Of a DNA stretch of 15,578 nucleotides, positions 5,613-14,806 are shown in pieces. This DNA comes from Alloprevotella tannerae (lineage in GTDB: Bacteria > Bacteroidota > Bacteroidia > Bacteroidales > Bacteroidaceae), in assembly GCA_015259305.1 (NCBI GenBank), contig JABZGO010000018.1:1-15578 (forward strand), given 5' to 3'. The notes beneath the pieces were generated by a model, which searched no databases, was not told the DNA's origin, and saw only the letters and a program-made list of their open reading frames with translations. Every line of letters starts with the position of its first letter. Position 1 is the stretch's first letter. Position numbers and translations under genes: made by a program.

Positions 5613-8234
5613 ATGAAAGTATATTTAGACAAATTCAGTTCGCGCTTCTCGGTTATCGCAATACTCCTGGCGATTGTCGGACTGGTCATTGTGGGCAAAT
5701 CGCTCTATATTATGACCGTCAAAAAGGACTATTGGATGGCCGTGAACGATCGTTTCCAGCGGCGCAATGTATCGCTCACGCCGATGCGTGGCAATATTCT
5801 GGCCGATGATGGGGAGGTCTTGGCGGCGTCTTTGCCTGAATATAAAATGTATATGGACTTTATGGTCGAAATCGATGATTCGGCCCGCCAACAGAAAGAA
5901 CAACATATCCGCGATTCGCTCCTGACAGTCAAGATGGACAGCATCTGTCAGGGCATGAAGCGCATTTTCCCTGACGTAGATCCGGCTAAGTTGGCCGCCC
6001 ATTTGCGCGAGGGGCGCCGACAAAAGAGCAAAAACTGGCCGATCTATCCGAGGCGCGTCAGCTATATACAGTATCGCCGCGTGAAGCAGTTGCCCTTGCT
6101 GCGGTTAGCCCCCTACCGCGGTGGTTTCCACGCCGAAACGTTCAGAACCCGCGTCAACCCCTTCGGCGCTTTGGCGCCACGCACCGTCGGCGACCTCTAT
6201 CGCGGCAAAGACGAGGCGCGAAGCGGCATCGAAAAGACTTACGACGCGATCTTGAGCGGCAAGCCCGGGCGCTTCCACCGAGAAAAAGTGCTCAATCAAT
6301 ACTTGAGCATCGTAGACCTGCCGGCAGAAGACGGCTTAGACGTGCAAACGACGCTCAACATTGCCATGCAGGACATTACGCAAAAGGCGCTCGGCGACCG
6401 CTTGCGCGAGATTCAAGGAGAAGGGCGTGGGCAGGTAAACTTTGGCGTAGCTATTTTGATGGATGTCAAGACGGGCGACGTGAAAGCCATATCGAGTCTG
6501 TCGCGTGTGGGCGATGGTTCGTTTCAGGAAATCTCCAACAAGGCGGTGAGCAACTTGATGGAACCGGGATCGGTCTTCAAACCGATGTCGTTCTTGGTGG
6601 CCTTCAACGATGGCTATCTTCACTTGAACGATCAAATAGACACGGGCTATGGCATCTTTGAAATGCACGGCCGACAGATGAAAGACCACAACTGGCGCAA
6701 TGGTGGCTACGGGCGCTTGACGGCACGAATGTGTATTGCCAACTCGTCGAACGTCGGCGTCAGCAAGTTTATCGATCGTTTCTACGGCAACAACCCTGAT
6801 AAATTCGTTGACGGGATCTACGCGACCGGCGTTGGCGAAGATCTGCACATCCCCATTCCGGGCTATGCAAAGCCCCGCATTCGTCGTCCGCGCGACTTAG
6901 GCGACCGCTGGGCAAAGACGGACTTGCCGTGGATGAGCATTGGCTACGTAACGCAGATACCACCGATTAGTACACTGACTTTTTATAACGGCATTGCCAA
7001 CGATGGCAAGATGATGCGCCCGCGCTTCGTCAAAGCAATCTTGCGCAACGGAGAAGTGATAGAGGAAAAGCCGCCCGTCGTCATTCGCGAACAGATGGCA
7101 AAGCCGGAGGCTATCAAGGATGTGCAGGCTTGTCTGCGCGCCGTGGTGACGGATGGCGTTGGCCGAAAGATCAATTCCAAACTCTTTCACATCTCAGGAA
7201 AGACGGGTACGGCACAGGTTTGGACGGCTCACGGACGCTCGGCCGAATATCTCGTTTCCTTCGCCGGATATTTCCCCGCAGAAGCGCCGCGCTACTCTTG
7301 CATTGTCTGCATCGAAAAGGCCGGTAGTGCGGGCGGCGCACTGGATTGCGGTCCGGTGTTTAAGCGCATCGCGGAAACGGTGATGGCGCAGGATCGCTTG
7401 ACGGATTATACCGTGGCGCGCGATTCGGTGAACACGCCGCTACCCATCGTTAATCCGGGTAACATCTTGGCCGCAAATTATCTTTTGGACGTCTTTGGCA
7501 TTCCGCACTCAACGAACGTGAGCGGCAATGCGGACGGCGTGATCTGGGGAACGTGTGCTACGCGCTCCGGCAGCGTTGCGCTGACCAACAGAGTGACTCC
7601 GAAAGACGAAATGCCCGATGTGCGCGGCTATGGTTTGCGTGATGCGGTATTCCGTCTCGAACAAGCGGGCTTGTTGGTAAACTGCGCAGGCATCGGACGC
7701 GTGACGGCGCAAAGTATTCCGCCGGGGGCGAAGATCAAGCGTGGCGAGCACGTCAACCTCGTTTTGGGCGAAGGCGCTGAAGTACAGGAGATGGCGGCGA
7801 CCGAAGAAGAAGCAGCTACTGAACCTGCGCAACAAGCTGCTCCGGAGAACGCGACACCGGCAACGACTAACACGCCGGCGCCCGCACCCAAGCCCGAAAA
7901 GCCGCAAGCTAAACCGGCTAAAGAGGGCATCAAACCGGAAAAGCCGAAAGTGACCAATACGGAGAAGCCGAAGGATAAGCCAAAAGAACCGGCACGAACT
8001 GGGACACGCGAAGCTACGCCGCAGCGCCGAACAGAGGAAAACAAGGCAAAGGATAAGCCTAAAACGGCTACCAAAGATAAACCCAAAGACAAGCCGAAGG
8101 CAAACACTAAGACCACAGCGGAAGCCGCCGGCAAGTCGAAACCCAAACCCGCTTCATCCACATCCGGAACGAGCGGTAAGAAAAAAGAATCAACAACAAC
8201 GAATACTACACCGAACAAGGGCAAAAAGAAATGA
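5613..8234 (+). CDS. ftsI: Septal transpeptidase FtsI (PBP3) with PASTA domain and long Lys/Pro-rich tail
   Basis: FtsI is the class B penicillin-binding protein that cross-links new peptidoglycan at the division septum, partnered with FtsW. Seen: a membrane anchor (about 12-36), the dimerisation-domain start [20 protein letters not shown] (58-77), a transpeptidase domain (about 270-600) with catalytic SVFK (S320, K323), SSN (378-380) and KTGTAQ (530-535), then one PASTA domain (about 667-722, [20 protein letters not shown]). After it comes an extension of 150 residues (724-873), first acidic and Ala-rich, then very rich in Lys (about 31), Pro and Thr, with KPKDKPK-type repeats. From memory, Bacteroidota FtsI proteins usually end near the PASTA domain at roughly 650-720 residues, so the 873-residue length is unusual. 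With an N-in topology the tail would lie in the periplasm. The gene starts 46 bases after ftsL. Confidence 0.95.
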   Translation: MKVYLDKFSSRFSVIAILLAIVGLVIVGKSLYIMTVKKDYWMAVNDRFQRRNVSLTPMRGNILADDGEVLAASLPEYKMYMDFMVEIDDSARQQKEQHIRDSLLTVKMDSICQGMKRIFPDVDPAKLAAHLREGRRQKSKNWPIYPRRVSYIQYRRVKQLPLLRLAPYRGGFHAETFRTRVNPFGALAPRTVGDLYRGKDEARSGIEKTYDAILSGKPGRFHREKVLNQYLSIVDLPAEDGLDVQTTLNIAMQDITQKALGDRLREIQGEGRGQVNFGVAILMDVKTGDVKAISSLSRVGDGSFQEISNKAVSNLMEPGSVFKPMSFLVAFNDGYLHLNDQIDTGYGIFEMHGRQMKDHNWRNGGYGRLTARMCIANSSNVGVSKFIDRFYGNNPDKFVDGIYATGVGEDLHIPIPGYAKPRIRRPRDLGDRWAKTDLPWMSIGYVTQIPPISTLTFYNGIANDGKMMRPRFVKAILRNGEVIEEKPPVVIREQMAKPEAIKDVQACLRAVVTDGVGRKINSKLFHISGKTGTAQVWTAHGRSAEYLVSFAGYFPAEAPRYSCIVCIEKAGSAGGALDCGPVFKRIAETVMAQDRLTDYTVARDSVNTPLPIVNPGNILAANYLLDVFGIPHSTNVSGNADGVIWGTCATRSGSVALTNRVTPKDEMPDVRGYGLRDAVFRLEQAGLLVNCAGIGRVTAQSIPPGAKIKRGEHVNLVLGEGAEVQEMAATEEEAATEPAQQAAPENATPATTNTPAPAPKPEKPQAKPAKEGIKPEKPKVTNTEKPKDKPKEPARTGTREATPQRRTEENKAKDKPKTATKDKPKDKPKANTKTTAEAAGKSKPKPASSTSGTSGKKKESTTTNTTPNKGKKK

Positions 8235-8287
8235 TGCCTGCTTTCAGTGTCAGTAAATCATTCAACGCATATAATAATATATACATG

Positions 8288-9748
8288 ATGAAATTGTCGG
8301 ACCTCTTGCAGAAAATCAGTCCCCTCGAAACGCGAGGGAGTCTCTCTATTGATATTAACGGCGTGAATATGGACTCGCGCTTGGTGGAAAAAGGCAACCT
8401 CTTTGTGGCTGTCAAAGGCACACAAGCCGATGGGCACGCTTTTATTGCCGGCGCAATTGAGAAAGGCGCTTCAGCCGTCTTGGTGAGTGAACCCATTCCT
8501 ACAGAAACGCCGGCAGACGTCACTTTTGTACGTGTGGCAGACACGGAAGATGCGATTGGAAAGGTGGCGACTACGTTTTATGGAGATCCTACGCAACGCT
8601 TGAAACTCGTCGGTGTGACGGGAACAAACGGCAAAACGACAATTGCTACCGTATTGTATCATTTGTTTACGGAACTGGGCTTCAAGTGTGGCCTTTGCTC
8701 TACGGTATGCAACTATATCGGAACGCGTGCTGTACCTACAGAACACACGACGCCGGACCCCGTAACTTTAAATAGACTCCTTGGGGAAATGGCCAACGAA
8801 GGCTGCGAATATGCCTTTATGGAATGTAGTTCGCACGCTATTCATCAAAAGCGAATCGGCGGTTTAGACTTCGCCGGCGCGCTCTTTACCAACCTGACGC
8901 GCGACCACCTCGATTATCATAAGACGTTTGAGAATTATCGCGACGCGAAGAAGGCGTTCTTTGACGGCTTGGGCAAAGACGCTTTTGCTATCACCAACGC
9001 CGACGATAAGAATGGGCCCATTATGGTGCAAAACACGAAGGCGCGCATCAAGACGTATTCGACGAGAGCTGCTGCCGACTACAAAGGAAAGATCCTTGAA
9101 GAGTCGCTCGAAGGTATGCTGCTCGAAATTAACGGTCGCGAAGTTAGCGTACGGTTTGTCGGCCGCTTTAATGTCTCTAACCTGCTCGCCGTGTATGGCG
9201 CGGCCATCGAACTTGGCATTTCACCGGAAGAGACGCTGCGCGTACTTTCTTCGCTCCACCCCGTCAATGGGCGCTTTGAAGCCATTCGCTCCCCAAAAGG
9301 CGTGAGTGCAATCATTGACTATGCTCACACGCCGGATGCTTTGGCCAACGTGCTCTCGTCTATAGATGAAATCGTGCGCGGCAAGGCGCAGGTGATTACA
9401 GTTTGCGGCGCCGGCGGCAATCGAGATAAGGGCAAGCGCCCCTTAATGGCCCAAGAAGCAGCCAACCGTAGCGACCGCGTGATCATCACGAGTGATAACC
9501 CGCGCTTTGAAGAGCCGAAGGCTATTGTAGATGATATGCTCGCGGGCTTGGATGAAGCACAACGCGCTAAGACCATCGCCATCGTAGACCGCCGCGAAGC
9601 CATCCGCGCCGCAGCAGCAATGGCGCAAGCCGGCGACGTAATCCTCATAGCCGGCAAAGGACACGAGCCTTATCAAGAGATCAGAGGCGTAAAACACCAT
9701 TTTGATGACCACGAAGAAGTGCGCAAGGCTTTCGGTTTAGAAGCGTAG
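8288..9748 (+). CDS. murE: UDP-MurNAc-L-Ala-D-Glu:diaminopimelate ligase MurE
   Basis: MurE is the cytoplasmic ATP-dependent ligase that adds the third residue of the peptidoglycan stem peptide. In a 486-residue reading, the ATP-binding loop GTNGKTT is at 112-118. The stretch [15 protein letters not shown] holds the lysine expected to be carbamylated. DNPR at 403-406 is the motif associated with diaminopimelate in place of L-lysine. The start is uncertain. ATG codons at 8285 and 8288 give a normal N-terminus ([10 protein letters not shown]), while an ATG at 8231 overlaps the ftsI stop as ATGA and would add 19 residues unlike the family. I prefer 8288. The gene follows ftsI by about 50 bases and precedes mraY by 23. 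Confidence 0.95.
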   Translation: MKLSDLLQKISPLETRGSLSIDINGVNMDSRLVEKGNLFVAVKGTQADGHAFIAGAIEKGASAVLVSEPIPTETPADVTFVRVADTEDAIGKVATTFYGDPTQRLKLVGVTGTNGKTTIATVLYHLFTELGFKCGLCSTVCNYIGTRAVPTEHTTPDPVTLNRLLGEMANEGCEYAFMECSSHAIHQKRIGGLDFAGALFTNLTRDHLDYHKTFENYRDAKKAFFDGLGKDAFAITNADDKNGPIMVQNTKARIKTYSTRAAADYKGKILEESLEGMLLEINGREVSVRFVGRFNVSNLLAVYGAAIELGISPEETLRVLSSLHPVNGRFEAIRSPKGVSAIIDYAHTPDALANVLSSIDEIVRGKAQVITVCGAGGNRDKGKRPLMAQEAANRSDRVIITSDNPRFEEPKAIVDDMLAGLDEAQRAKTIAIVDRREAIRAAAAMAQAGDVILIAGKGHEPYQEIRGVKHHFDDHEEVRKAFGLEA

Positions 9749-9771
9749 GTGTCCACTAAAGACTTCCTGAT

Positions 9772-11043
9772 ATGTTATATTATCTCTTTCGTGCTTTAGA
9801 AAGCATAGGCGTGCCCGGCTCCGGTCTCTGGAGCTACACCTCCTTTCGGGGCCTGCTTGCATTGATGCTTGCGCTGATCATCTCCACGTGGTTTGGCGAG
9901 TATTTCATCAAACTCATGAAGCGCAAGAACATTAGTGAGACGCAGCGCGACGAAGCAATCGACCCCTTTGGTACGCAGAAATTGAATGTGCCCTCAATGG
10001 GCGGCATCATCATTATTATAGCCATTCTTGTACCCGTACTCTTACTCGGCCGCCTGCGCAATATCTACCTTATATTGATGATCATATCGACCGTTTGGTT
10101 GGGTATCATTGGCTTCTTAGACGACTATATCAAGATCTTTAAGAAGAAGAAAGACGGCCTGCCCGGACGCTATAAGATCTTAGGGCAAGTAGTCTTGGGC
10201 TTAGGCATAGGCTTGACGCTTTACCTGAGTCCGGACGCCGTGATGCACGAGAATGTAGAAACCGTAAACGTCAACCACGTGACGGTCGTCAAACATAAGA
10301 GTCAGCCCGTCAAGGCTACGCAGACAACCATCCCATTTGTAAAGAACCACAACCTCGACTATGCCGAAATCGTTTCATTTGTAGGCGAACACAAGCAAGC
10401 CGTAGGTTGGATTCTCTTCGTGCTGATGACCATCTTCGTGATCACAGCCGTCTCCAACGGCGCAAACCTCAACGACGGAATGGATGGTATGGCTGCCGGC
10501 AATTCGGCTATTATCTGTATAGCGCTGGTCATCTTTGCCTACGTTTCCGGCCACGTCCAATGGGCCGGATACCTAAACATTATGTACATTCCGGGGGCGG
10601 AGGAGTTGGTCATCTTTATCTTTGCGATGATTGGAGCGCTCATCGGCTTTTTGTGGTACAACGCCTACCCCGCCCAAATATTTATGGGCGATACCGGCTC
10701 ACTTACCATTGGCGGTCTGATTGGCGTATTGGCCATCATTATCCACAAAGAGCTCCTTCTCCCGCTACTCTGCTTCATTTTCTTTGTAGAAAGCTTGAGC
10801 GTGATCTTACAAGTAGAATATTTCAAATTCTTCAAGCGGAAAGGCTTGAAACGTAGAATCTTTAAGCGCACACCGATTCACGACAACTTCAGGGTCTTGA
10901 GCAAGCAACTTGATCCGGAATGTCGCTATTTACTAAAAAATTGGCCGCGTACCACCTCACACGAATCGAAAATCACCGTCCGCTTTTGGATTACCACCAT
11001 CTTGCTGGCCGCAGCAGCCATCATCACATTGAAGATCAGATAA
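9772..11043 (+). CDS. mraY: Phospho-N-acetylmuramoyl-pentapeptide transferase MraY
   Basis: MraY is the inner-membrane enzyme that transfers phospho-MurNAc-pentapeptide to undecaprenyl phosphate, making lipid I. The 423-residue protein has about ten hydrophobic segments. Catalytic motifs are present: FLDDYIK with D117-D118, NGANLNDGMDGMA (229-241) and FMGDTGSL (304-311, D307). A hydrophilic insert (about 153-205), longer than in E. coli MraY, fits the larger Bacteroidota form. The usual C-terminal PIHHHFE motif reads PIHDNFR (368-374), and about 20 extra residues separate it from the final HESKITVRFW segment. This reduces the conserved His triad to one His. The rest of the protein looks fully functional. 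It lies between murE and murD, 9 bases before the latter. Confidence 0.96.
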   Translation: MLYYLFRALESIGVPGSGLWSYTSFRGLLALMLALIISTWFGEYFIKLMKRKNISETQRDEAIDPFGTQKLNVPSMGGIIIIIAILVPVLLLGRLRNIYLILMIISTVWLGIIGFLDDYIKIFKKKKDGLPGRYKILGQVVLGLGIGLTLYLSPDAVMHENVETVNVNHVTVVKHKSQPVKATQTTIPFVKNHNLDYAEIVSFVGEHKQAVGWILFVLMTIFVITAVSNGANLNDGMDGMAAGNSAIICIALVIFAYVSGHVQWAGYLNIMYIPGAEELVIFIFAMIGALIGFLWYNAYPAQIFMGDTGSLTIGGLIGVLAIIIHKELLLPLLCFIFFVESLSVILQVEYFKFFKRKGLKRRIFKRTPIHDNFRVLSKQLDPECRYLLKNWPRTTSHESKITVRFWITTILLAAAAIITLKIR

Positions 11044-11052
11044 GGAAATACA

Positions 11053-12399
11053 ATGAAAATAGTCATTTTAGGTGCAGGCGAAAGCGGTGTAGGCGCCGCC
11101 ATTCTCGCGCAGCAGAAAGGTTATGAAGTATTTGTGTCCGATATGGGGCACATCCAAGATAAATACAAGACTCAACTCTCAGCTCACAATTTGCGTTGGG
11201 AAGAAGGCAAACATACGCCCGAAGCAATACTCGATGCGGATGAAGTCATCAAGAGTCCCGGCATTCCGGAAACCGCACCGATGGCGCGTGCACTGCGAGA
11301 GAAGGGCATTCCCGTAATAAGCGAGATCGAATTTGCCGGTCGCTATACGCAAGCACGCACCATCTGCATTACGGGCAGCAATGGCAAGACGACGACGACA
11401 TCGCTCATTTATCATATCCTGCAAAAGGCGGGCTTTAACGTAGGCCTCGCCGGCAACATCGGACGTAGTTTCGCGTTGCAAGTAGCTGAAGGCGATGTAG
11501 ATTGGTACGTGATCGAACTCTCTTCTTTTCAATTGGATGATATGTTCCGTTTCCGTGCCGACATTGCCGTGCTGCTGAACATTACGCCCGACCACCTCGA
11601 TCGCTATGACTTTAAGATGGAGAACTACGTGGTATCAAAGATGCGCATCCTGCAAAACCAGCGCCCGCAAGACACATTTATATATTGGACCGGCGACGAA
11701 TACATTCCCACCCAACTCCAACAACTTGCGCCCGCAAGCCGCCTATTGGCTTTTGCCGACGCTCCTGAAGCAGGTGCAGCTGCCTATGCGGAAAATGGTT
11801 TGTTGACGATTGATCAGCCCACACCCTTCACGATGGCTCTGAGCGAACTCTCACTACCCGGCCGCCACAATCTACGCAACAGTATGGCCGCAGCCTTAGC
11901 AGCCCAATCAGCGGGCGTAGATGAGGCAACGATCCGCGCCGGCTTGGCCGACTTCCCCGGTGTGCCTCATCGCCTTGAGAAGGTAGCAGACGTAGCCGGC
12001 GTACATTATGTTAACGACTCGAAGGCGACCAACGTCGATGCTTGCTATTGTGCGCTTGAAAGTATGCAGACACCCGTCGTCCTCATCTTAGGGGGAACGG
12101 ACAAGGGCAATGACTATAACGAAATAGCGCCACTCGTAAGGGAAAAGTGCCGCGCCCTCGTATTCCTTGGGGCGGACAATAGCAAACTGCAAGACTTCTT
12201 TGCCGACTTTAATCTCCCGATCAGCGATACGCATAGTATGAAAGATTGCGTAGCAGCTTGCGTCGCTGCCGCAAAACCGGGCGACACCGTCTTGCTGAGT
12301 CCGTGCTGTGCCAGCTTCGATCTCTTCCGCAATATGGGTGATCGCGGCGATCAATTTAAGGCACTCGTTCGCGCGATGCAAAGCGCCGAGCAAGCCTAA
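11053..12399 (+). CDS. murD: UDP-N-acetylmuramoyl-L-alanine:D-glutamate ligase MurD
   Basis: MurD is the cytoplasmic ligase that adds D-glutamate to UDP-MurNAc-L-Ala with ATP. The 448-residue length is normal. Visible are an N-terminal nucleotide-binding fold (MKIVILGAGESGVGAA, 1-16), the ATP loop GSNGKTTTT (108-116), ELSSFQLD (155-162), NITPDHLDRY (176-185), K196 in the place of the carbamylated lysine, and in the C-terminal domain YVNDSKATN and a final SPCCASFDLFRNMGDRG segment typical of MurD. The protein is a little longer than the E. coli enzyme but has no clear insertion. It begins 9 bases after mraY, so the genes are surely co-transcribed and perhaps translationally coupled. Confidence 0.96.
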   Translation: MKIVILGAGESGVGAAILAQQKGYEVFVSDMGHIQDKYKTQLSAHNLRWEEGKHTPEAILDADEVIKSPGIPETAPMARALREKGIPVISEIEFAGRYTQARTICITGSNGKTTTTSLIYHILQKAGFNVGLAGNIGRSFALQVAEGDVDWYVIELSSFQLDDMFRFRADIAVLLNITPDHLDRYDFKMENYVVSKMRILQNQRPQDTFIYWTGDEYIPTQLQQLAPASRLLAFADAPEAGAAAYAENGLLTIDQPTPFTMALSELSLPGRHNLRNSMAAALAAQSAGVDEATIRAGLADFPGVPHRLEKVADVAGVHYVNDSKATNVDACYCALESMQTPVVLILGGTDKGNDYNEIAPLVREKCRALVFLGADNSKLQDFFADFNLPISDTHSMKDCVAACVAAAKPGDTVLLSPCCASFDLFRNMGDRGDQFKALVRAMQSAEQA

Positions 12400-12419
12400 G
12401 CAACAACCATAATACGACT

Positions 12420-13721
12420 ATGGCAAAAGTAAGCAACATCTTCAAAGGCGACCGCGTTATCTGGGCTATCTTCTTCTTTCTGTGCGCCATCTCGCTCGTC
12501 GAAGTCTTTAGCGCAGCCAGCACGCTGACTTACAAAAGCGGCAGCTTTTGGATGCCTATGTTCAAGCAAGCGCTTTTCTTGGGCTTAGGCACGGCCGTCG
12601 TCATCGCTTTTCAGATGATCCAGCCGCGTTTCTTTCAAGTCATACCCGTCATTGGCTTGCCTATAACGTTGCTCTTTCTTGTCTTTTCCTTTTTCCTCGG
12701 TGCTTCGGCCAATGATGCTCAGCGCTGGGTCGACGTCGGTTTCATCCAATTCCAGCCCTCCGAGTTGGCTAAATGTGTGATGGTTCTGACTACAGCCCTC
12801 ATTCTCTCCCGCTTGCAGCGCGACGATGGAGCCGATCCAAAGGCCATCAAATATGTTCTGATCATCACGGGCATTATCGAACTCTTTATTTTTACGGAGA
12901 ACCTCTCGACGGCCGCCTTGCTTTTTGCCGTCATCTTCTTGATGATGTACATTGGTCGCGTACCTTTTCGGCAATTGGGTTCGCTACTCGGCGTCATGGC
13001 GATCGTTGTGGCGCTCGTTCTCTTGGTTGTAGCCCTCTCGCCCTCATCTACCTCTCCGAATGATTCCGGTGTGCTCCACCGTTTCTCTACGTGGAAGGCA
13101 CGCATTACGAAACACTTTGGCGATGATAAGCAACTTGCCCCCGAAGATTTTGATATTGACAAGGACGCCCAAGTGGCCCACGCAAATATCGCCATTGCTT
13201 CCTCCAATGTCGTAGGTAAATTGCCCGGCAACTCTATTCAGCGCGACTTCCTCAGTCAGGCATATTCCGACTTTATATATGCCATCATCATTGAAGAACT
13301 GGGCATCTGGGGCGGGGCTATCGTCGTGATTCTTTATATCTGGCTCCTCTTCCGAGCCGGGCGTATAGCGGCGCGATGTCGAGACATGCAGCGCACGCCA
13401 ACCCAGTCACGCTACTTTTATGCCTTAACGGTAATGGGCGCAGCCTTGATGCTCGTGCTCCAAGCCTTGTTTAATATGCTCGTGGCCGTGGGCATCGCAC
13501 CCGTCACGGGGCAGCCGCTCCCGCTCATCAGTCGAGGCGGCACGTCGACCTTGATCAATTGCTTCTATATCGGCATTATTCTTAGCATTAGCCGATTGGT
13601 CGTGCGCCGCACGAAGGTAAAGGCGGCCGGCGATAAGCAAAAGGACGCAACTGAAGCAACCTCCAACGAGGAAGAACCCACTACCGCAGAAGAAGAAGCG
13701 CCCATCGCGGTCGAAAACTGA
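12420..13721 (+). CDS. ftsW: Septal peptidoglycan polymerase FtsW (SEDS family)
   Basis: FtsW is the SEDS-family glycosyltransferase that polymerises lipid II at the septum and acts with FtsI. The 433-residue protein has about ten membrane segments. SEDS marks include NDAQRWVDVGFIQFQPSELAK (99-119, read as two adjoining parts), a large extracytoplasmic loop (about 207-285) ending in LSQAYSDFIYAIIIEELG with the conserved Asp at 284, and GQPLPLISRGGTS near the end. The C-terminal cytoplasmic tail (about 400-433) is acidic, with EEE and EEEE-like runs. The gene starts 20 bases after murD. It is the last peptidoglycan gene in this cluster; murG, which commonly follows, is not here. Confidence 0.95.
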   Translation: MAKVSNIFKGDRVIWAIFFFLCAISLVEVFSAASTLTYKSGSFWMPMFKQALFLGLGTAVVIAFQMIQPRFFQVIPVIGLPITLLFLVFSFFLGASANDAQRWVDVGFIQFQPSELAKCVMVLTTALILSRLQRDDGADPKAIKYVLIITGIIELFIFTENLSTAALLFAVIFLMMYIGRVPFRQLGSLLGVMAIVVALVLLVVALSPSSTSPNDSGVLHRFSTWKARITKHFGDDKQLAPEDFDIDKDAQVAHANIAIASSNVVGKLPGNSIQRDFLSQAYSDFIYAIIIEELGIWGGAIVVILYIWLLFRAGRIAARCRDMQRTPTQSRYFYALTVMGAALMLVLQALFNMLVAVGIAPVTGQPLPLISRGGTSTLINCFYIGIILSISRLVVRRTKVKAAGDKQKDATEATSNEEEPTTAEEEAPIAVEN

Positions 13722-13734
13722 CATTCTTAACCAC

Positions 13735-13750
13735 GGAGCCGCAAGGCTCC
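13735..13750 (+). terminator. Hairpin with GCAA loop after ftsW, possible weak terminator
   Basis: GGAGCC and GGCTCC form a perfect 6-base-pair stem closed by a GCAA tetraloop, an unusually stable RNA loop type. It lies in the 46-base gap between ftsW and the cyclophilin gene. The following bases (CATAAATTCTTATT) are A/T-rich but lack a clean T run. It may lower read-through into the cyclophilin gene or mark a transcript end or processing site. I see no promoter for the cyclophilin gene in this gap. Confidence 0.4.
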
Positions 13751-13767
13751 CATAAATTCTTATTACG

Positions 13768-14484
13768 ATGCATCTCTTCCGGAAGCTACTCCTCCTTTGT
13801 CTGCTTTGCCCCTTACAAGTCTTGGCCAAAGAAGACCCGCGGGTGCGTGTGCGCTTCGAAACCTCCCTCGGTAAGTTTACCGTGGAGCTTTACAACGAAA
13901 CACCGAAGAACCGCGACAACTTTATCTCCTTAGTGCGCAATGGCTATTTCAAGCAAACGCTCTTTCATCGCGTGATCCGCGACTTTATGATACAAGGCGG
14001 CGACCCTGATTCGCGCAATGCCGCACCCGGCCAACACTTGGGCGAAGGCGGGCCAAGTTATACTATACCTGCAGAGATTTGCCTGCCGCGCTACTTCCAC
14101 AAACGTGGCGCTCTGGCCGCTGCTCGTGAAGGCGACGATGTAAACCCACTGCACGAAGGAAGCGGCTCACAGTTTTATATTGTGTGGGGCAAGACCTACA
14201 CCAATGAAAAATTGATGGAAATAATGTTCAATGCTTCGCGGCGTAACCCCGCCAAGCCCATGCCGATGACGCCCGAGATGATGCTGACTTACGAAAAACT
14301 GGGCGGAACGCCTTGGTTAGACGGCGGCTACACCGTCTTTGGGCAAGTCGTGAAAGGCCTTGACGTCATTGAGAAGATACAAAAAGTAGCTACCGACAAA
14401 GACGACCGCCCCCTCACCGATGTCGTAGTGCGGCGCACGTATATTCTTAACCCCAAAGCCTTAAAGCGCCTCGGCCTGCGTTGA
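13768..14484 (+). CDS. Secreted cyclophilin-type peptidyl-prolyl cis-trans isomerase
   Basis: This 238-residue protein isomerises Xaa-Pro bonds and probably helps fold exported proteins. A signal peptide is clear (1-20, ending QVLA before KEDPRV); the LLC segments lack a lipobox, so a soluble periplasmic protein is expected. The cyclophilin fold begins with VRFETSLGKFTVELYNETP. Active-site residues match the family: FHR with R68, F73 and Q76 in RDFMIQGGD, and Q135-F136 in GSGSQFYIV. A lineage-type insert of about 35 residues (about 143-178) precedes TVFGQVVKGLDVIEKI. It follows ftsW after a 46-base gap and, lacking a visible promoter, is likely co-transcribed with the dcw genes at least in part. 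A link to division is only suggested by position. Confidence 0.93.
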   Translation: MHLFRKLLLLCLLCPLQVLAKEDPRVRVRFETSLGKFTVELYNETPKNRDNFISLVRNGYFKQTLFHRVIRDFMIQGGDPDSRNAAPGQHLGEGGPSYTIPAEICLPRYFHKRGALAAAREGDDVNPLHEGSGSQFYIVWGKTYTNEKLMEIMFNASRRNPAKPMPMTPEMMLTYEKLGGTPWLDGGYTVFGQVVKGLDVIEKIQKVATDKDDRPLTDVVVRRTYILNPKALKRLGLR

Positions 14485-14538
14485 CAACAGGCGGGTGGTA
14501 AAAGGGCTAGATGCACGCTGATAGAGTATCATCACATA

Positions 14539-14575
14539 AGCGGGCTATGCATTTGTGGCGTAGCCCGCTATTCTT
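14539..14575 (+). terminator. Intrinsic terminator closing the dcw-cyclophilin operon
   Basis: AGCGGGCTA (14539-14547) pairs perfectly with TAGCCCGCT (14561-14569). Three further inner pairs, one of them T-G, make a 12-pair stem around a 7-base loop. ATTCTT follows, a short T-rich tail. It lies 55 bases after the cyclophilin stop and upstream of the next gene's promoter. Confidence 0.75.
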
Positions 14576-14660
14576 AGTACAAAGTCATTGAAACGACAAC
14601 CCCTTTTGGAGCACTTTTCTCCCGAATAAATGTTAACAATATGAAATAACGACATAAGAG

Positions 14661-14692
14661 TTTGCTTTTAACGAAAACATTGTCTATTTTTG
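14661..14692 (+). promoter_or_regulatory. Bacteroidota-type promoter of the secreted-protein gene
   Basis: TTTG (14661-14664), a 20-base spacer and TATTTTTG (14685-14692) match both boxes of the Bacteroides consensus. Transcription should begin near 14699, giving a leader of about 108 bases before the ATG at 14807. The leader has no open frame or strong hairpin that I can see. Confidence 0.78.
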
Positions 14693-14806
14693 GAGCTACA
14701 AAAGAAAGCGGACACGCAGTTGCCGTGTAAACGCTCTCTATTTAGACAGATTATCACAGTGGGGGTTACCTCATTAAATATTGTAACACTTTAAACAATT
14801 ATCATT

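Noticed and set aside
7628..8224. A 198-codon open frame on the minus strand opposite the 3' end of ftsI, looking hydrophobic
   Set aside because: It is the complement of the Lys/Pro/Ala-rich tail codons, which read as Phe, Leu, Gly and Val on the other strand. The ftsI frame continues from clear PASTA sequence through it, and the antisense frame has no family features.
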